Positions 1-6,564 of a stretch of DNA of 14,905 bases are shown piece by piece. Each line of letters begins with the position of its first letter. Within the stretch, counting starts at the first letter, position 1. The translations under genes were made by a program, and so were the position numbers. The DNA is from RGIG3102 sp964649845 (GTDB taxonomy: Bacteria > Bacillota > Clostridia > Oscillospirales > Ruminococcaceae): assembly GCA_964649845.1 (NCBI GenBank), contig CAZYSS010000051.1, positions 1-14,905 of the forward strand, in the 5' to 3' direction. Below the pieces are notes generated by a model. It was given only the letters and a program-made list of their open reading frames with translations. It was not told the DNA's origin and ran no database searches.

Positions 1-1110
1 GGTGGTGTTGGCGTTGACGGCAGACACATGGTTACAAAAATGTCTTACCGTTTCCTCCACACACTTGATAACCTGGGCTCTTCCCCAGAACCAAACCTGA
101 CAGTTCTGTGGTCAACACAGCTGCCTGAAAACTTCAAACGTTACTGTGCAAAAATGTCCAGTGAAACATCTTCTATCCAGTATGAAAACGATGACCTGAT
201 GAGATTTACACATGGTGACGACTATGCTATCGCCTGCTGCGTATCTTCAATGAGAGTTGGTAAAGAAATGCAGTTCTTCGGCGCACGTGCCAACCTGGCA
301 AAATGTCTGCTGTACGCTATCAATGGCGGTGTGGACGAAGTTTCCAGAAAACAGGTAGGCCCAAAATACAGACCAATCACAAGCGAATATCTGGATTACG
401 ATGAAGTAATGGAAAAATATGAAGCTATGATGAAATGGCTGGCAGAAGTTTATGTAAACGCTCTGAACATTATCCATTACATGCACGACAAATACTGCTA
501 CGAAAAAGTACAGATGGCACTCCACGACAGAGATGTTACAAGATGGTTTGCTACAGGTATTGCAGGTCTGTCTGTAGTTGCTGACTCACTGTCTGCAATC
601 AAATACGCCAAAGTAAAGGTTATCCGTGATGAAAGCGGCTTTGCAGTTGATTACCAGGTAGAAGGCGACTTCCCTAAATACGGTAATGACGATGACAGAG
701 TTGACGACATCGCAAAAGATATCGTTCACAGATTTATGGAACATATCAGAAAGATTCCTACATACAGAAACGGTATCCCAACAACATCTATCCTGACAAT
801 CACATCCAATGTTGTATACGGCAAAGCTACAGGTTCTACACCTGACGGCCGTAAACAGGGCGAAGCATTTGCACCTGGTGCAAACCCAATGCACCGCCGC
901 GATACAAACGGTGCTGTAGCATCTATGGCTTCTGTTGCAAAACTGCCATTTATCGATGCGCAGGATGGTATTTCCAACACATTCTCCATCATCCCTGGCG
1001 CTCTGGGTAAAGAAGACCGAATCTTTATGGGCGACCTGGATGTTGAACTGGACTGCTCAACAGGTGCTTGTGCAACACCAACACTGTTTGAAGGTCTGGA
1101 CGCTGAATAA
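1..1110 (+). CDS. pflB: Pyruvate formate-lyase, large catalytic part of a split enzyme (5' end outside window)
   Basis: This is the 3' part of formate C-acetyltransferase, which converts pyruvate and CoA to acetyl-CoA and formate in the anaerobic cytosol. The reading frame is open from base 1, so the gene starts upstream; the ATG at 28 is internal. Recognisable family stretches include GRHMVTK, TVLWSTQLPENF, SSIQYENDDLM, the active-site block DYAIACCVSSMRVGK with adjacent cysteines encoded at 235-240, and VYGKATGSTPDGRK. Homology to full-length PFL stops after GALGKED at about 1017. A normal PFL continues with the glycyl-radical domain. This protein instead ends with a 30-residue tail (1018-1107) containing a C-x4-C pair (codons 1054 and 1069) and a TAA stop. 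The radical glycine is therefore absent from this chain and lies on the next gene 23 nt downstream. Identity as PFL is very sure; the split is directly visible. Confidence 0.95.
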   Translation, partial: GGVGVDGRHMVTKMSYRFLHTLDNLGSSPEPNLTVLWSTQLPENFKRYCAKMSSETSSIQYENDDLMRFTHGDDYAIACCVSSMRVGKEMQFFGARANLAKCLLYAINGGVDEVSRKQVGPKYRPITSEYLDYDEVMEKYEAMMKWLAEVYVNALNIIHYMHDKYCYEKVQMALHDRDVTRWFATGIAGLSVVADSLSAIKYAKVKVIRDESGFAVDYQVEGDFPKYGNDDDRVDDIAKDIVHRFMEHIRKIPTYRNGIPTTSILTITSNVVYGKATGSTPDGRKQGEAFAPGANPMHRRDTNGAVASMASVAKLPFIDAQDGISNTFSIIPGALGKEDRIFMGDLDVELDCSTGACATPTLFEGLDAE

Positions 1111-1119
1111 TTAATCTAC

Positions 1120-1125
1120 AGGAGG
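1120..1125 (+). promoter_or_regulatory. Strong ribosome binding site for the glycyl-radical subunit
   Basis: AGGAGG sits in the 23-nt gap between the stop of the large PFL part and the ATG at 1134. It shows that the small domain is meant to be translated on its own rather than being an accidental remnant behind a nonsense mutation. By contrast the following pflA start has no clear site. Confidence 0.85.
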
Positions 1126-1133
1126 AAAACACA

Positions 1134-1376
1134 ATGATTGCTTCTAAATCTCAGATTGACAACCTGGTTAGCCTGCTGGACGGCTATATGGCTAAAGGTG
1201 GTCACCATCTTAACGTAAACGTATTCACAAAAGAAACTCTGCTGGATGCTCAGGCTCATCCTGAAAACTATCCACAGCTTACAGTACGTGTAAGTGGCTA
1301 TGCAGTAAACTTTATCAAGCTGACAAAAGAACAGCAGGATGAAGTTATTTCCAGAACATTCCACGACAAGATTTAA
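1134..1376 (+). CDS. Stand-alone glycyl-radical domain (GrcA/YfiD-like), small part of split pyruvate formate-lyase
   Basis: This 80-residue protein corresponds to the C-terminal glycyl-radical domain of PFL. It reads NLVSLLDGYMAKGGHHLNVNV, then HPENYPQLTVRVSGYAVNF and LTKEQQDEVISRTF, the standard end of PFL. The radical glycine is residue 55 in RVSGYA (codon 1296-1298). The start is set by a near-perfect AGGAGG at 1120-1125, eight bases before the ATG. The first eight residues (MIASKSQI) have no counterpart in a fused PFL that I recognise. It lies between the large part of the enzyme and the activase that would install the radical, so I infer it docks onto the large part to complete the active site, as E. 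coli GrcA does for oxygen-cleaved PFL. An alternative is a repair part for a full-length PFL encoded elsewhere, but the upstream chain lacks its own radical domain, which argues for an obligate two-chain enzyme. Confidence 0.93.
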   Translation: MIASKSQIDNLVSLLDGYMAKGGHHLNVNVFTKETLLDAQAHPENYPQLTVRVSGYAVNFIKLTKEQQDEVISRTFHDKI

Positions 1377-1378
1377 TT

Positions 1379-2131
1379 ATGACAGGCTATATACATTCTA
1401 TTGAAAGCTTTGGCTCTGTTGACGGGCCGGGTGTAAGGCTGGTAGTGTTTTTTCAGGGCTGCCCTATGCGCTGCCGGTACTGCCACAACCCTGACACCTG
1501 GCAGCCGAACACAGGCATGGAAATGACTGTGGAACAGATAATGGACCGCTACAGACGAAACAAGGAGTTTTACACATCCGGCGGCATCACTGTAACAGGT
1601 GGCGAACCGCTGCTGCAGATTGATTTTCTGACAGAATTGTTTATCCGGGCAAAAAATGAAAACATCCATACCTGTATTGATACATCAGGTATCACATACA
1701 GACCGGACAATGCTGTGTATATTGAAAAACTGGATAAACTGATGCAGTATACAGACCTGATTTTGCTGGACTTGAAGCATATTGACGAGGAAAAGCATAT
1801 CCGGCTGACAAAACAGAGTAATAAAAATATTCTGGAATTTGTAAAATATCTGGACAGAAAAAACATTCCTGTATGGGTAAGACACGTTGTGGTGCCTACA
1901 GTGACAGATGACCCTGTTTACTGGGATAAACTGGGCAGGTTTATGGCCACAGTGACAAACATCAAAAAGCTGGAAATCCTGCCATACCACACCCTGGGTG
2001 TGAGAAAGTATGAGGAACTGGGCATAGAATATCCGTTAAAGGGTGTTCCCCAGCGGGACAAGGAACTGGCTTTGAAAGCAAGAAATGCTATTATCAACGG
2101 AATGAGACAGGCCAGAGCAGAAAATAAATAA
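1379..2131 (+). CDS. pflA: Pyruvate formate-lyase activating enzyme (radical SAM)
   Basis: A 250-residue radical-SAM protein of normal length for the family. It uses a [4Fe-4S] cluster and S-adenosylmethionine to abstract hydrogen from the glycine of PFL. The cluster motif is C28-x3-C32-x2-C35 (CPMRCRYCHNP), preceded by the family stretch SFGSVDGPGVRLVVFFQGC. The SAM-binding GG motif is seen as SGGITVTGGEPLLQ, followed by DTSG, LLDLKH, and WVRHVVVPTVTDD. The ATG lies only two bases after the stop of the glycyl-radical subunit, and no good Shine-Dalgarno sequence precedes it, so translation is probably coupled to that gene. It is the last gene of the operon, followed by a strong terminator. 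The substrate is most likely the RVSGYA glycine of the small upstream protein. Confidence 0.95.
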   Translation: MTGYIHSIESFGSVDGPGVRLVVFFQGCPMRCRYCHNPDTWQPNTGMEMTVEQIMDRYRRNKEFYTSGGITVTGGEPLLQIDFLTELFIRAKNENIHTCIDTSGITYRPDNAVYIEKLDKLMQYTDLILLDLKHIDEEKHIRLTKQSNKNILEFVKYLDRKNIPVWVRHVVVPTVTDDPVYWDKLGRFMATVTNIKKLEILPYHTLGVRKYEELGIEYPLKGVPQRDKELALKARNAIINGMRQARAENK

Positions 2132-2139
2132 ACCAAAGA

Positions 2140-2175
2140 CCCCACCATTGAGAAATCAATGGTGGGGTTGTTTTA
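2140..2175. terminator. Bidirectional intrinsic terminator between pflA and the anti-sigma gene
   Basis: A perfect 12-bp stem (2140-2151 with 2156-2167, CCCCACC core) closes a GAAA loop. A T-rich run follows on the plus strand (from 2168), and a T-rich stretch (TTTGGTTTATTTATTTT) follows on the minus strand. It lies between two convergent genes, so it probably ends both the pfl operon and the sigma/anti-sigma operon. Confidence 0.85.
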
Positions 2176-3192
2176 TATCCTGAAGGTTACAGACCAGTTG
2201 CCTTCTGTATAACCCGAAGCTGTCCAGAATTCGCCATACAAATTGTATGCTGATATTTTATCCTGCGTAACATCAAATACATATTCATCATAGGAAATTG
2301 TTGTGTTTCCTTTACTTTCTTTAAATGTGACAGAATAAATATATTCTTCTCTGTTTCCATTTTCATTTATCAGATACATTAACCCGTGATTATCATTTCT
2401 GTTTCTGTCTGTCACAGCAGTCTGTATATGGAGTTTGCCGTTTATATAGCCCGCACCTGTAATAGCAACTCCATCAACCGAAAAGTTTTCCAACGGTGCA
2501 CCCGGCATAAGAACTGTGCCGTCAAAGTTTTCTCCCCTGTTCCAACCAGTACCACCTGCACCTGTAATCTGCACCTTTTGTGTGCCGACATCAGGAGACA
2601 ATTTATCAAGCTGCACCGGAATCTCCACATCGGTATAATGGTGCTTGTTGTTCAAAAAGTTTCTGACTGAAAATGTAATTTTGGAATTTTCAATTTTCAT
2701 ATCATCCCATATTTCTACACTTACAAGAAAAGTAGCTTTTTCTGTTTTTTCATCATATCCCACAAAACTGCAATGTCCCACTGTATCAAATGGCGAATTG
2801 ATTGTATAGCTGTCATTCAGGTCTATAGGTCCGCTTATTCTGTCTGTTTCAATGTCCTGCATAGTTATATATACCTGTATTTCATTATCAATAACACTTG
2901 CAGACACCACTTCCATTTTTATGCCATTATCTTCACAGCTCATCTGCACAGGAGAAAAATACTGTGCCACAGCAGGAGATACCATATACATCAGATGATA
3001 TATATCTGCATTGTTTGCAGCTGCAACCGGTAATGCAATAAAAACGCAGAAACACATTGCGGCAAAAATCATTACAGGCTTTTTTGACAGGCTGAATTTA
3101 TATTTTTCGCATTCTGTGCTTTCAATACTATGCACAAGTTGTTCAGGTGCATTTATGCTGTCCATAAGCAGCTTGTATTTATCTTTAAACAT
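2173..3192 (-). CDS. DUF4179-type membrane anti-sigma factor
   Basis: A 339-residue protein with a short cytoplasmic N-terminus (about residues 1-38), one hydrophobic segment at about 39-59 (PVMIFAAMCFCVFIALPVAAA), and a large extracytoplasmic part rich in beta-type sequence. This architecture, and the overlap with an ECF sigma gene, fit the DUF4179 proteins that sit beside sigma factors in Bacillota. The role is inferred: hold the sigma factor at the membrane until an envelope signal releases it. Its ATG overlaps the last codons of the sigma gene by 8 bp, and an AGGAGG site lies within that gene's 3' end, so the two are co-translated. No enzymatic motif is seen in the outer domain. The signal it senses cannot be read from the sequence. 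Confidence 0.75.
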   Translation of the reverse strand: MFKDKYKLLMDSINAPEQLVHSIESTECEKYKFSLSKKPVMIFAAMCFCVFIALPVAAANNADIYHLMYMVSPAVAQYFSPVQMSCEDNGIKMEVVSASVIDNEIQVYITMQDIETDRISGPIDLNDSYTINSPFDTVGHCSFVGYDEKTEKATFLVSVEIWDDMKIENSKITFSVRNFLNNKHHYTDVEIPVQLDKLSPDVGTQKVQITGAGGTGWNRGENFDGTVLMPGAPLENFSVDGVAITGAGYINGKLHIQTAVTDRNRNDNHGLMYLINENGNREEYIYSVTFKESKGNTTISYDEYVFDVTQDKISAYNLYGEFWTASGYTEGNWSVTFRI

Positions 3193-3649
3193 AGTCTTCC
3201 TCCTGTAAAATATCTTTCAGCATTGCTCTTGCCCTTGTAAGCTGTGTGCGGACAGTAGAGGGCTTCCTTCCAAGAATATTTGCTATCTCATCACAGGATA
3301 AATCCTCATAATAAAACAGATGGATAACATCCCTGTATTTCCCGGGCAGACGACGTATATACAAAAACAAATCTATGTCTTCTTTTTCTGTAAAGGGAAT
3401 ATTATCGTCCAGCTGCACAAATTTTTTCTGCCAGTTATACAGCTGCAGTTTTTTGCAACAGTTTACAGTAACTTTCAGAAACCAGGCTTTCCGGTGGTTT
3501 TCATCATTAAAAATAGGCTTTTTTCTTAAATAGCGCAGAAAAACCTCCTGAAATACCTCCTCTGCATCCCAGGTATTTCCACAGCGTACCAAAGCCAGTC
3601 TGTATACTGTATCAGCATATTTTCTGATAACAATCTCTTTGTCCTGCAT
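3185..3649 (-). CDS. ECF-type RNA polymerase sigma factor
   Basis: A 154-residue sigma-70 family protein of extracytoplasmic-function type. Region 2 spans about residues 10-70, with DAEEVFQEVFLRY and the HRKAWFLKVTVNCC stretch. Region 4 spans about 95-147, with YRDVIHLFYYEDLSCDEIA and the helix-turn-helix GRKPSTVRTQLTRARAML. Regions 1 and 3 are missing, as expected for the class. The start is supported by an AAAGGGGGAA site a few bases upstream of the ATG. It forms a two-gene operon with the overlapping anti-sigma gene. ECF sigmas usually autoregulate, but I see no convincing ECF-type promoter in the short upstream gap, so its regulon is unknown. Confidence 0.9.
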   Translation of the reverse strand: MQDKEIVIRKYADTVYRLALVRCGNTWDAEEVFQEVFLRYLRKKPIFNDENHRKAWFLKVTVNCCKKLQLYNWQKKFVQLDDNIPFTEKEDIDLFLYIRRLPGKYRDVIHLFYYEDLSCDEIANILGRKPSTVRTQLTRARAMLKDILQEEDYV

Positions 3650-3691
3650 TTCTGATTCCCCCTTTCACTATATAAAACCCTTGAAAACAAA

Positions 3692-3729
3692 AAAAGCTAC
3701 AAAAAAACCACAGAAAAATCTGTGGTTTT
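3692..3729 (-). terminator. Intrinsic terminator of the PAP2 gene
   Basis: On the minus strand a 10-bp perfect stem (3720-3729 with 3704-3713, ACCACAG core) is followed by a run of T and then a second T-rich run. It begins 11 bp after the stop codon of the PAP2 gene, and it separates that gene from the sigma operon. Confidence 0.85.
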
Positions 3730-3740
3730 ACTTATCAGCA

Positions 3741-4583
3741 CTATTCTTTCAGCAATTCTTTCTTATAAATCTTTTCAAATTTTGGGGTGAGAACGATGAA
3801 TATAACTGTCATTATCAGGATTGCGGCTGCGGTGTCACTGAGGAAATGGCGCCCCATAATAAGGCGGCTGAAAGCTGTGAGAAATGCATATACATAACAA
3901 CCGATAAACAGCGGCAGTTTCAGATTTCTGAAAGGTTTGAAGACAAATGGCAACAACAGCAACACCACTATGCCCATTGCAGCAGCTGTATGGCCTGACG
4001 GAAAGCTGCTGCCGGAGGAAAAGAACACAGGTTTGAACCATTCAGCGAAAATATATTCCCCGCCTGTTATTATATCCTCGTACCTGTCACGGCCGAAAAG
4101 CATTTTCAAAGCAAAAATCACACCCAGATAGCTGACCATATACACAAAGCCAAAGGCGCACACCGCCTGCATTTTGCGGATGACAGAGCGCTTTACACTG
4201 CGGATTACCAGAAACAGCACCGCTGCCATTATGCCGCCGAAGATACCGCACAGGTAAGGGTTTACCCTGCGCATAAATCCGCGTGCCACAAAGTGGTCGC
4301 ATATGGTGTATGGAAAAATGCAGCAAGATGCGATAAGCATAAATGCGCCGATTGTAAAGGTGGTCATATTGTTTTTGCTTCGCACCATATTGCAGGCACC
4401 CAGCACAGGAATAAAGGCATATATGGGTATCCACGATGCCGCTTCAAACACCATGCCGAACATATTCTGCGGATTATACAGGGTATCTGTAAGTATCCAG
4501 TCATATTTTGCACCTGCAGCCATTGCAGCAATACACAGTATGATTACAGCTAAATAGCCAAATTTGTATTGTTTGTTTATCAT
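3741..4583 (-). CDS. PAP2-superfamily membrane phosphatase
   Basis: A 280-residue polytopic membrane protein of the type-2 phosphatidic acid phosphatase superfamily, likely acting on lipid phosphates (phosphatidate, undecaprenyl diphosphate or similar) at the outer face of the membrane. The three signature motifs are present: K160-MLFGRD-R167 with Tyr where the family usually has Pro, PSGHT at 195-199, and SR(239-240)...GRH246-FLSD250. At least five hydrophobic segments flank them. I chose the ATG at 4583 because an AAGGA site lies 11 bp upstream. An in-frame ATG at 4652 would add 23 residues, but it has no visible ribosome site and its sequence is AT-rich leader-like. It stands alone between two terminators. 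The exact substrate cannot be told. Confidence 0.87.
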   Translation of the reverse strand: MINKQYKFGYLAVIILCIAAMAAGAKYDWILTDTLYNPQNMFGMVFEAASWIPIYAFIPVLGACNMVRSKNNMTTFTIGAFMLIASCCIFPYTICDHFVARGFMRRVNPYLCGIFGGIMAAVLFLVIRSVKRSVIRKMQAVCAFGFVYMVSYLGVIFALKMLFGRDRYEDIITGGEYIFAEWFKPVFFSSGSSFPSGHTAAAMGIVVLLLLPFVFKPFRNLKLPLFIGCYVYAFLTAFSRLIMGRHFLSDTAAAILIMTVIFIVLTPKFEKIYKKELLKE

Positions 4584-4666
4584 ATATTTTATATTCCTTA
4601 AGCTAAATTTTACATAATATAATATTTTACTATATATATAAATAAAATGCAAAGAAATAATAAAAA

Positions 4667-4697
4667 ATACACCCCGCCCTTTACGGGCGGGGTGTAT
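4667..4697 (-). terminator. Intrinsic terminator of the YfcC-family transporter gene
   Basis: A 13-bp perfect GC-rich stem (4667-4679 with 4685-4697, CACCCCGCCC core) encloses a 5-nt loop. On the minus strand it is followed by a long T run (from 4667 downwards), just after the transporter stop codon. Confidence 0.9.
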
Positions 4698-4710
4698 AAG
4701 TATTAACTTA

Positions 4711-6126
4711 TCAGAATGGTACCCAACCGAATGTTGTAAGACAGAACATTACAACGCAGGAGAGGAGCAGGAATACGATAACTCTTGGGAGTGCCCATTT
4801 CATCCATTTAGAGAATGGCACGCCTGCTGTTACCAGAGAACCAACTGTCCAGCCAAGGAATGGTGAAATCATATTTGTGAAACCGTCACCATACTGGAAT
4901 GCCTGTACTGTGAGTTCTGGCATAAGTCCGAGAGCTTCAGAGATAGGTGCCAGGATTGGTACCAGGATAGCTGCTTTGGAGGAAGCAGATGGAATCATAA
5001 GGTTGATTACAGAGATAACCAGTGTCATACCTACAGAAGAAACAGCCAGTGGCAGGTTCATCAGAGGACGTGTGATGTAGTAAACGATAGTGTGCAGAAT
5101 GTTACCGTTTGTCATAACAAGAGACATAACCTTTGCAAGACCGATAACAAATGCTACGAATGCCATTGTAGCAAGACCTTTGGAGAATTCAGAACCGATT
5201 TTGTCCATTGAGAACTGACCGATAAAGCCACAGAGGATAGCAACAACGATACCAACAGCAATCATCATTGGGAATGTAACAGATGTATCGCCTGTGATGA
5301 TTGGGTAGAGAACCAGAAGCAGGTACTGGCCCAGATAAATAAGCAGAACAGCGATTGTTCTCCAGGACAGTTTTGTTTCTTTGATGGAAGATGTATCAAT
5401 CACAGTGTCATCAGGTCTCCAGCCTTCGTCCCACATCAGGGAGTTTCTTGGGTCAGCTTTGATTTTCTTAACGTACTGAAGAAGCATAACCATACCAACA
5501 ATCATAAAGATGTTCATGGAAATGAACATTGTGCCGAATGTACCATAAATCTGTACACCCATCAGAAGCTGTGTTGTAGACTGTTTTGTAGGACCTGTAC
5601 CAAAGCCCAGAAGTGTAGCATATGTAGAAACACCAACTGCACAGATAGGGTCCAGTTTAAGTTTTTGGGCGAACATTACACCCAGAGGAACGATAGCGAT
5701 AAGAGCATCAGAGCCGCCGAAAGCACCAAGATAAACCATCAGAACGAACATAACTATTACAAGAACAGTGTCATCTTTATCTTTCAGTTTGTAGATTGCC
5801 CAGTCAAGGAATTCATCGAAAGCGCCTGTGCCCATAACGATGGCAACAGAAGCACCGGAAACCATAACTGACCAGCCAATGAGAGCGGATGATGTAAGAC
5901 CTTCAAGAATTGTCATAAACATGGCAACAGGGCTTACAGGTGTCTGATAACCCAGGAACTGGAACTGGTCGCCCAGGATTTTGCCTGTTTCAGGGTCTGT
6001 CATAAACTGACCTGCCGGAACTATGTAAGTCAGCAAGCTTGTAACCATCAGGAGGCCCATCATAATCCAGAACAGGTGAGGCATTTTAAAGCCCTTTTTT
6101 TCTTTTTTAGCTGTTGTATTAGCCAT
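4711..6126 (-). CDS. YfcC-family secondary transporter (C4-dicarboxylate anaerobic carrier / ion transporter superfamily)
   Basis: A 471-residue polytopic inner-membrane protein. Family-type stretches are LTYIVPAGQF near residue 36, GAFGGSDALIAIVPLG in the middle, TYATLLGFGTGPTKQST, and the re-entrant-like PSASSKAAILVPILAPI near the C-terminal half. These match the YfcC branch of the DcuC/AbgT-like ion transporters. An AAGGAG site (6134-6139 on the plus coordinates) precedes the ATG. The gene diverges from two M20 amidohydrolases across a 438-bp control region. I infer it imports, with proton or sodium, the peptide or acyl-amino-acid conjugate that those enzymes split. YfcC members have also been annotated as amino-acid antiporters, so substrate and direction are open. 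Its codon choice is strongly biased like the pfl genes, suggesting high expression. Confidence 0.85.
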   Translation of the reverse strand: MANTTAKKEKKGFKMPHLFWIMMGLLMVTSLLTYIVPAGQFMTDPETGKILGDQFQFLGYQTPVSPVAMFMTILEGLTSSALIGWSVMVSGASVAIVMGTGAFDEFLDWAIYKLKDKDDTVLVIVMFVLMVYLGAFGGSDALIAIVPLGVMFAQKLKLDPICAVGVSTYATLLGFGTGPTKQSTTQLLMGVQIYGTFGTMFISMNIFMIVGMVMLLQYVKKIKADPRNSLMWDEGWRPDDTVIDTSSIKETKLSWRTIAVLLIYLGQYLLLVLYPIITGDTSVTFPMMIAVGIVVAILCGFIGQFSMDKIGSEFSKGLATMAFVAFVIGLAKVMSLVMTNGNILHTIVYYITRPLMNLPLAVSSVGMTLVISVINLMIPSASSKAAILVPILAPISEALGLMPELTVQAFQYGDGFTNMISPFLGWTVGSLVTAGVPFSKWMKWALPRVIVFLLLSCVVMFCLTTFGWVPF

Positions 6127-6267
6127 AAGATTTCTCCTTTATAGAATATAGATTAACGTTATACAGAGCCAATAAATAACATACCGATAAAGCCTGTGCC
6201 CACTGAGAAATACACATCCCCACAGACATAATCTTTTATGAAATTTTATGCACTCTATTTTTACTTT

Positions 6268-6296
6268 ATTCTACCAAAAAAACAGCTTGTTGTGAA
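6268..6296 (-). promoter_or_regulatory. Promoter of the YfcC transporter
   Basis: On the minus strand TTCACA (6296-6291) and TAGAAT (6273-6268) are separated by 17 bp. Each hexamer differs from the sigma-A consensus at one position. The start would fall near 6261, giving a leader of about 135 nt before the transporter ATG. Confidence 0.6.
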
Positions 6297-6423
6297 CTGT
6301 CATATATAACAAAAATAAACCATATATTTTATAACAAAGAAATAAAAATTACTCTGTCTTATGTATCATATTCGTTTATAAGATTTTTCACCAAAACAGT
6401 ATTGTTTATGTTGAAAATTATTG

Positions 6424-6452
6424 TTGACTTTTAACATTATATGCTTTAATAT
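6424..6452 (+). promoter_or_regulatory. Distal promoter of the M20 hydrolase pair
   Basis: TTGACT (6424-6429) and TAATAT (6447-6452) are 17 bp apart. The leader to the ATG at 6565 would be about 105 nt and would include the AGATAC/GTATCT inverted repeat. Confidence 0.6.
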
Positions 6453-6492
6453 TAAATTATAAAGAAAAGATACACCCACTGGTATCTGATGT

Positions 6493-6520
6493 TTTACAGC
6501 TGTATTTTTATGTGTATAAT
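6493..6520 (+). promoter_or_regulatory. Proximal promoter of the M20 hydrolase pair
   Basis: TTTACA (6493-6498) and a perfect TATAAT (6515-6520) are 16 bp apart. The predicted start near 6527 falls on the second copy of the repeated 12-mer, which would place a bound protein over the start site. Confidence 0.55.
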
Positions 6521-6564
6521 TATTTATTTTATGCACTTTATGCATTCAAGAAAGGTGTGTATAC

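Larger units (their letters stand above)
6127..6564. promoter_or_regulatory. Divergent control region between transporter and hydrolase pair
   Basis: This 438-bp AT-rich intergenic region carries no convincing gene. It contains a minus-strand promoter (6268-6296) and two plus-strand promoter candidates (6424-6452 and 6493-6520). A 12-bp exact direct repeat ATTTTATGCACT occurs at 6243-6254 and 6526-6537, each close to a predicted start site. A short palindrome AGATAC-N8-GTATCT lies at 6468-6487. The layout suggests a shared regulator, but no regulator gene is next to it. Confidence 0.55.

Noticed and set aside
28..1110. Taking the ATG at 28 as the start of pflB
   Set aside because: The frame is open back to base 1 and the residues before it (GGVGVDGRH) match the PFL family, so the gene begins outside the window.
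3741..4652. Longer PAP2 start at 4652
   Set aside because: No ribosome site precedes it, and the added 23 residues come from AT-rich leader DNA. The ATG at 4583 has AAGGA upstream.
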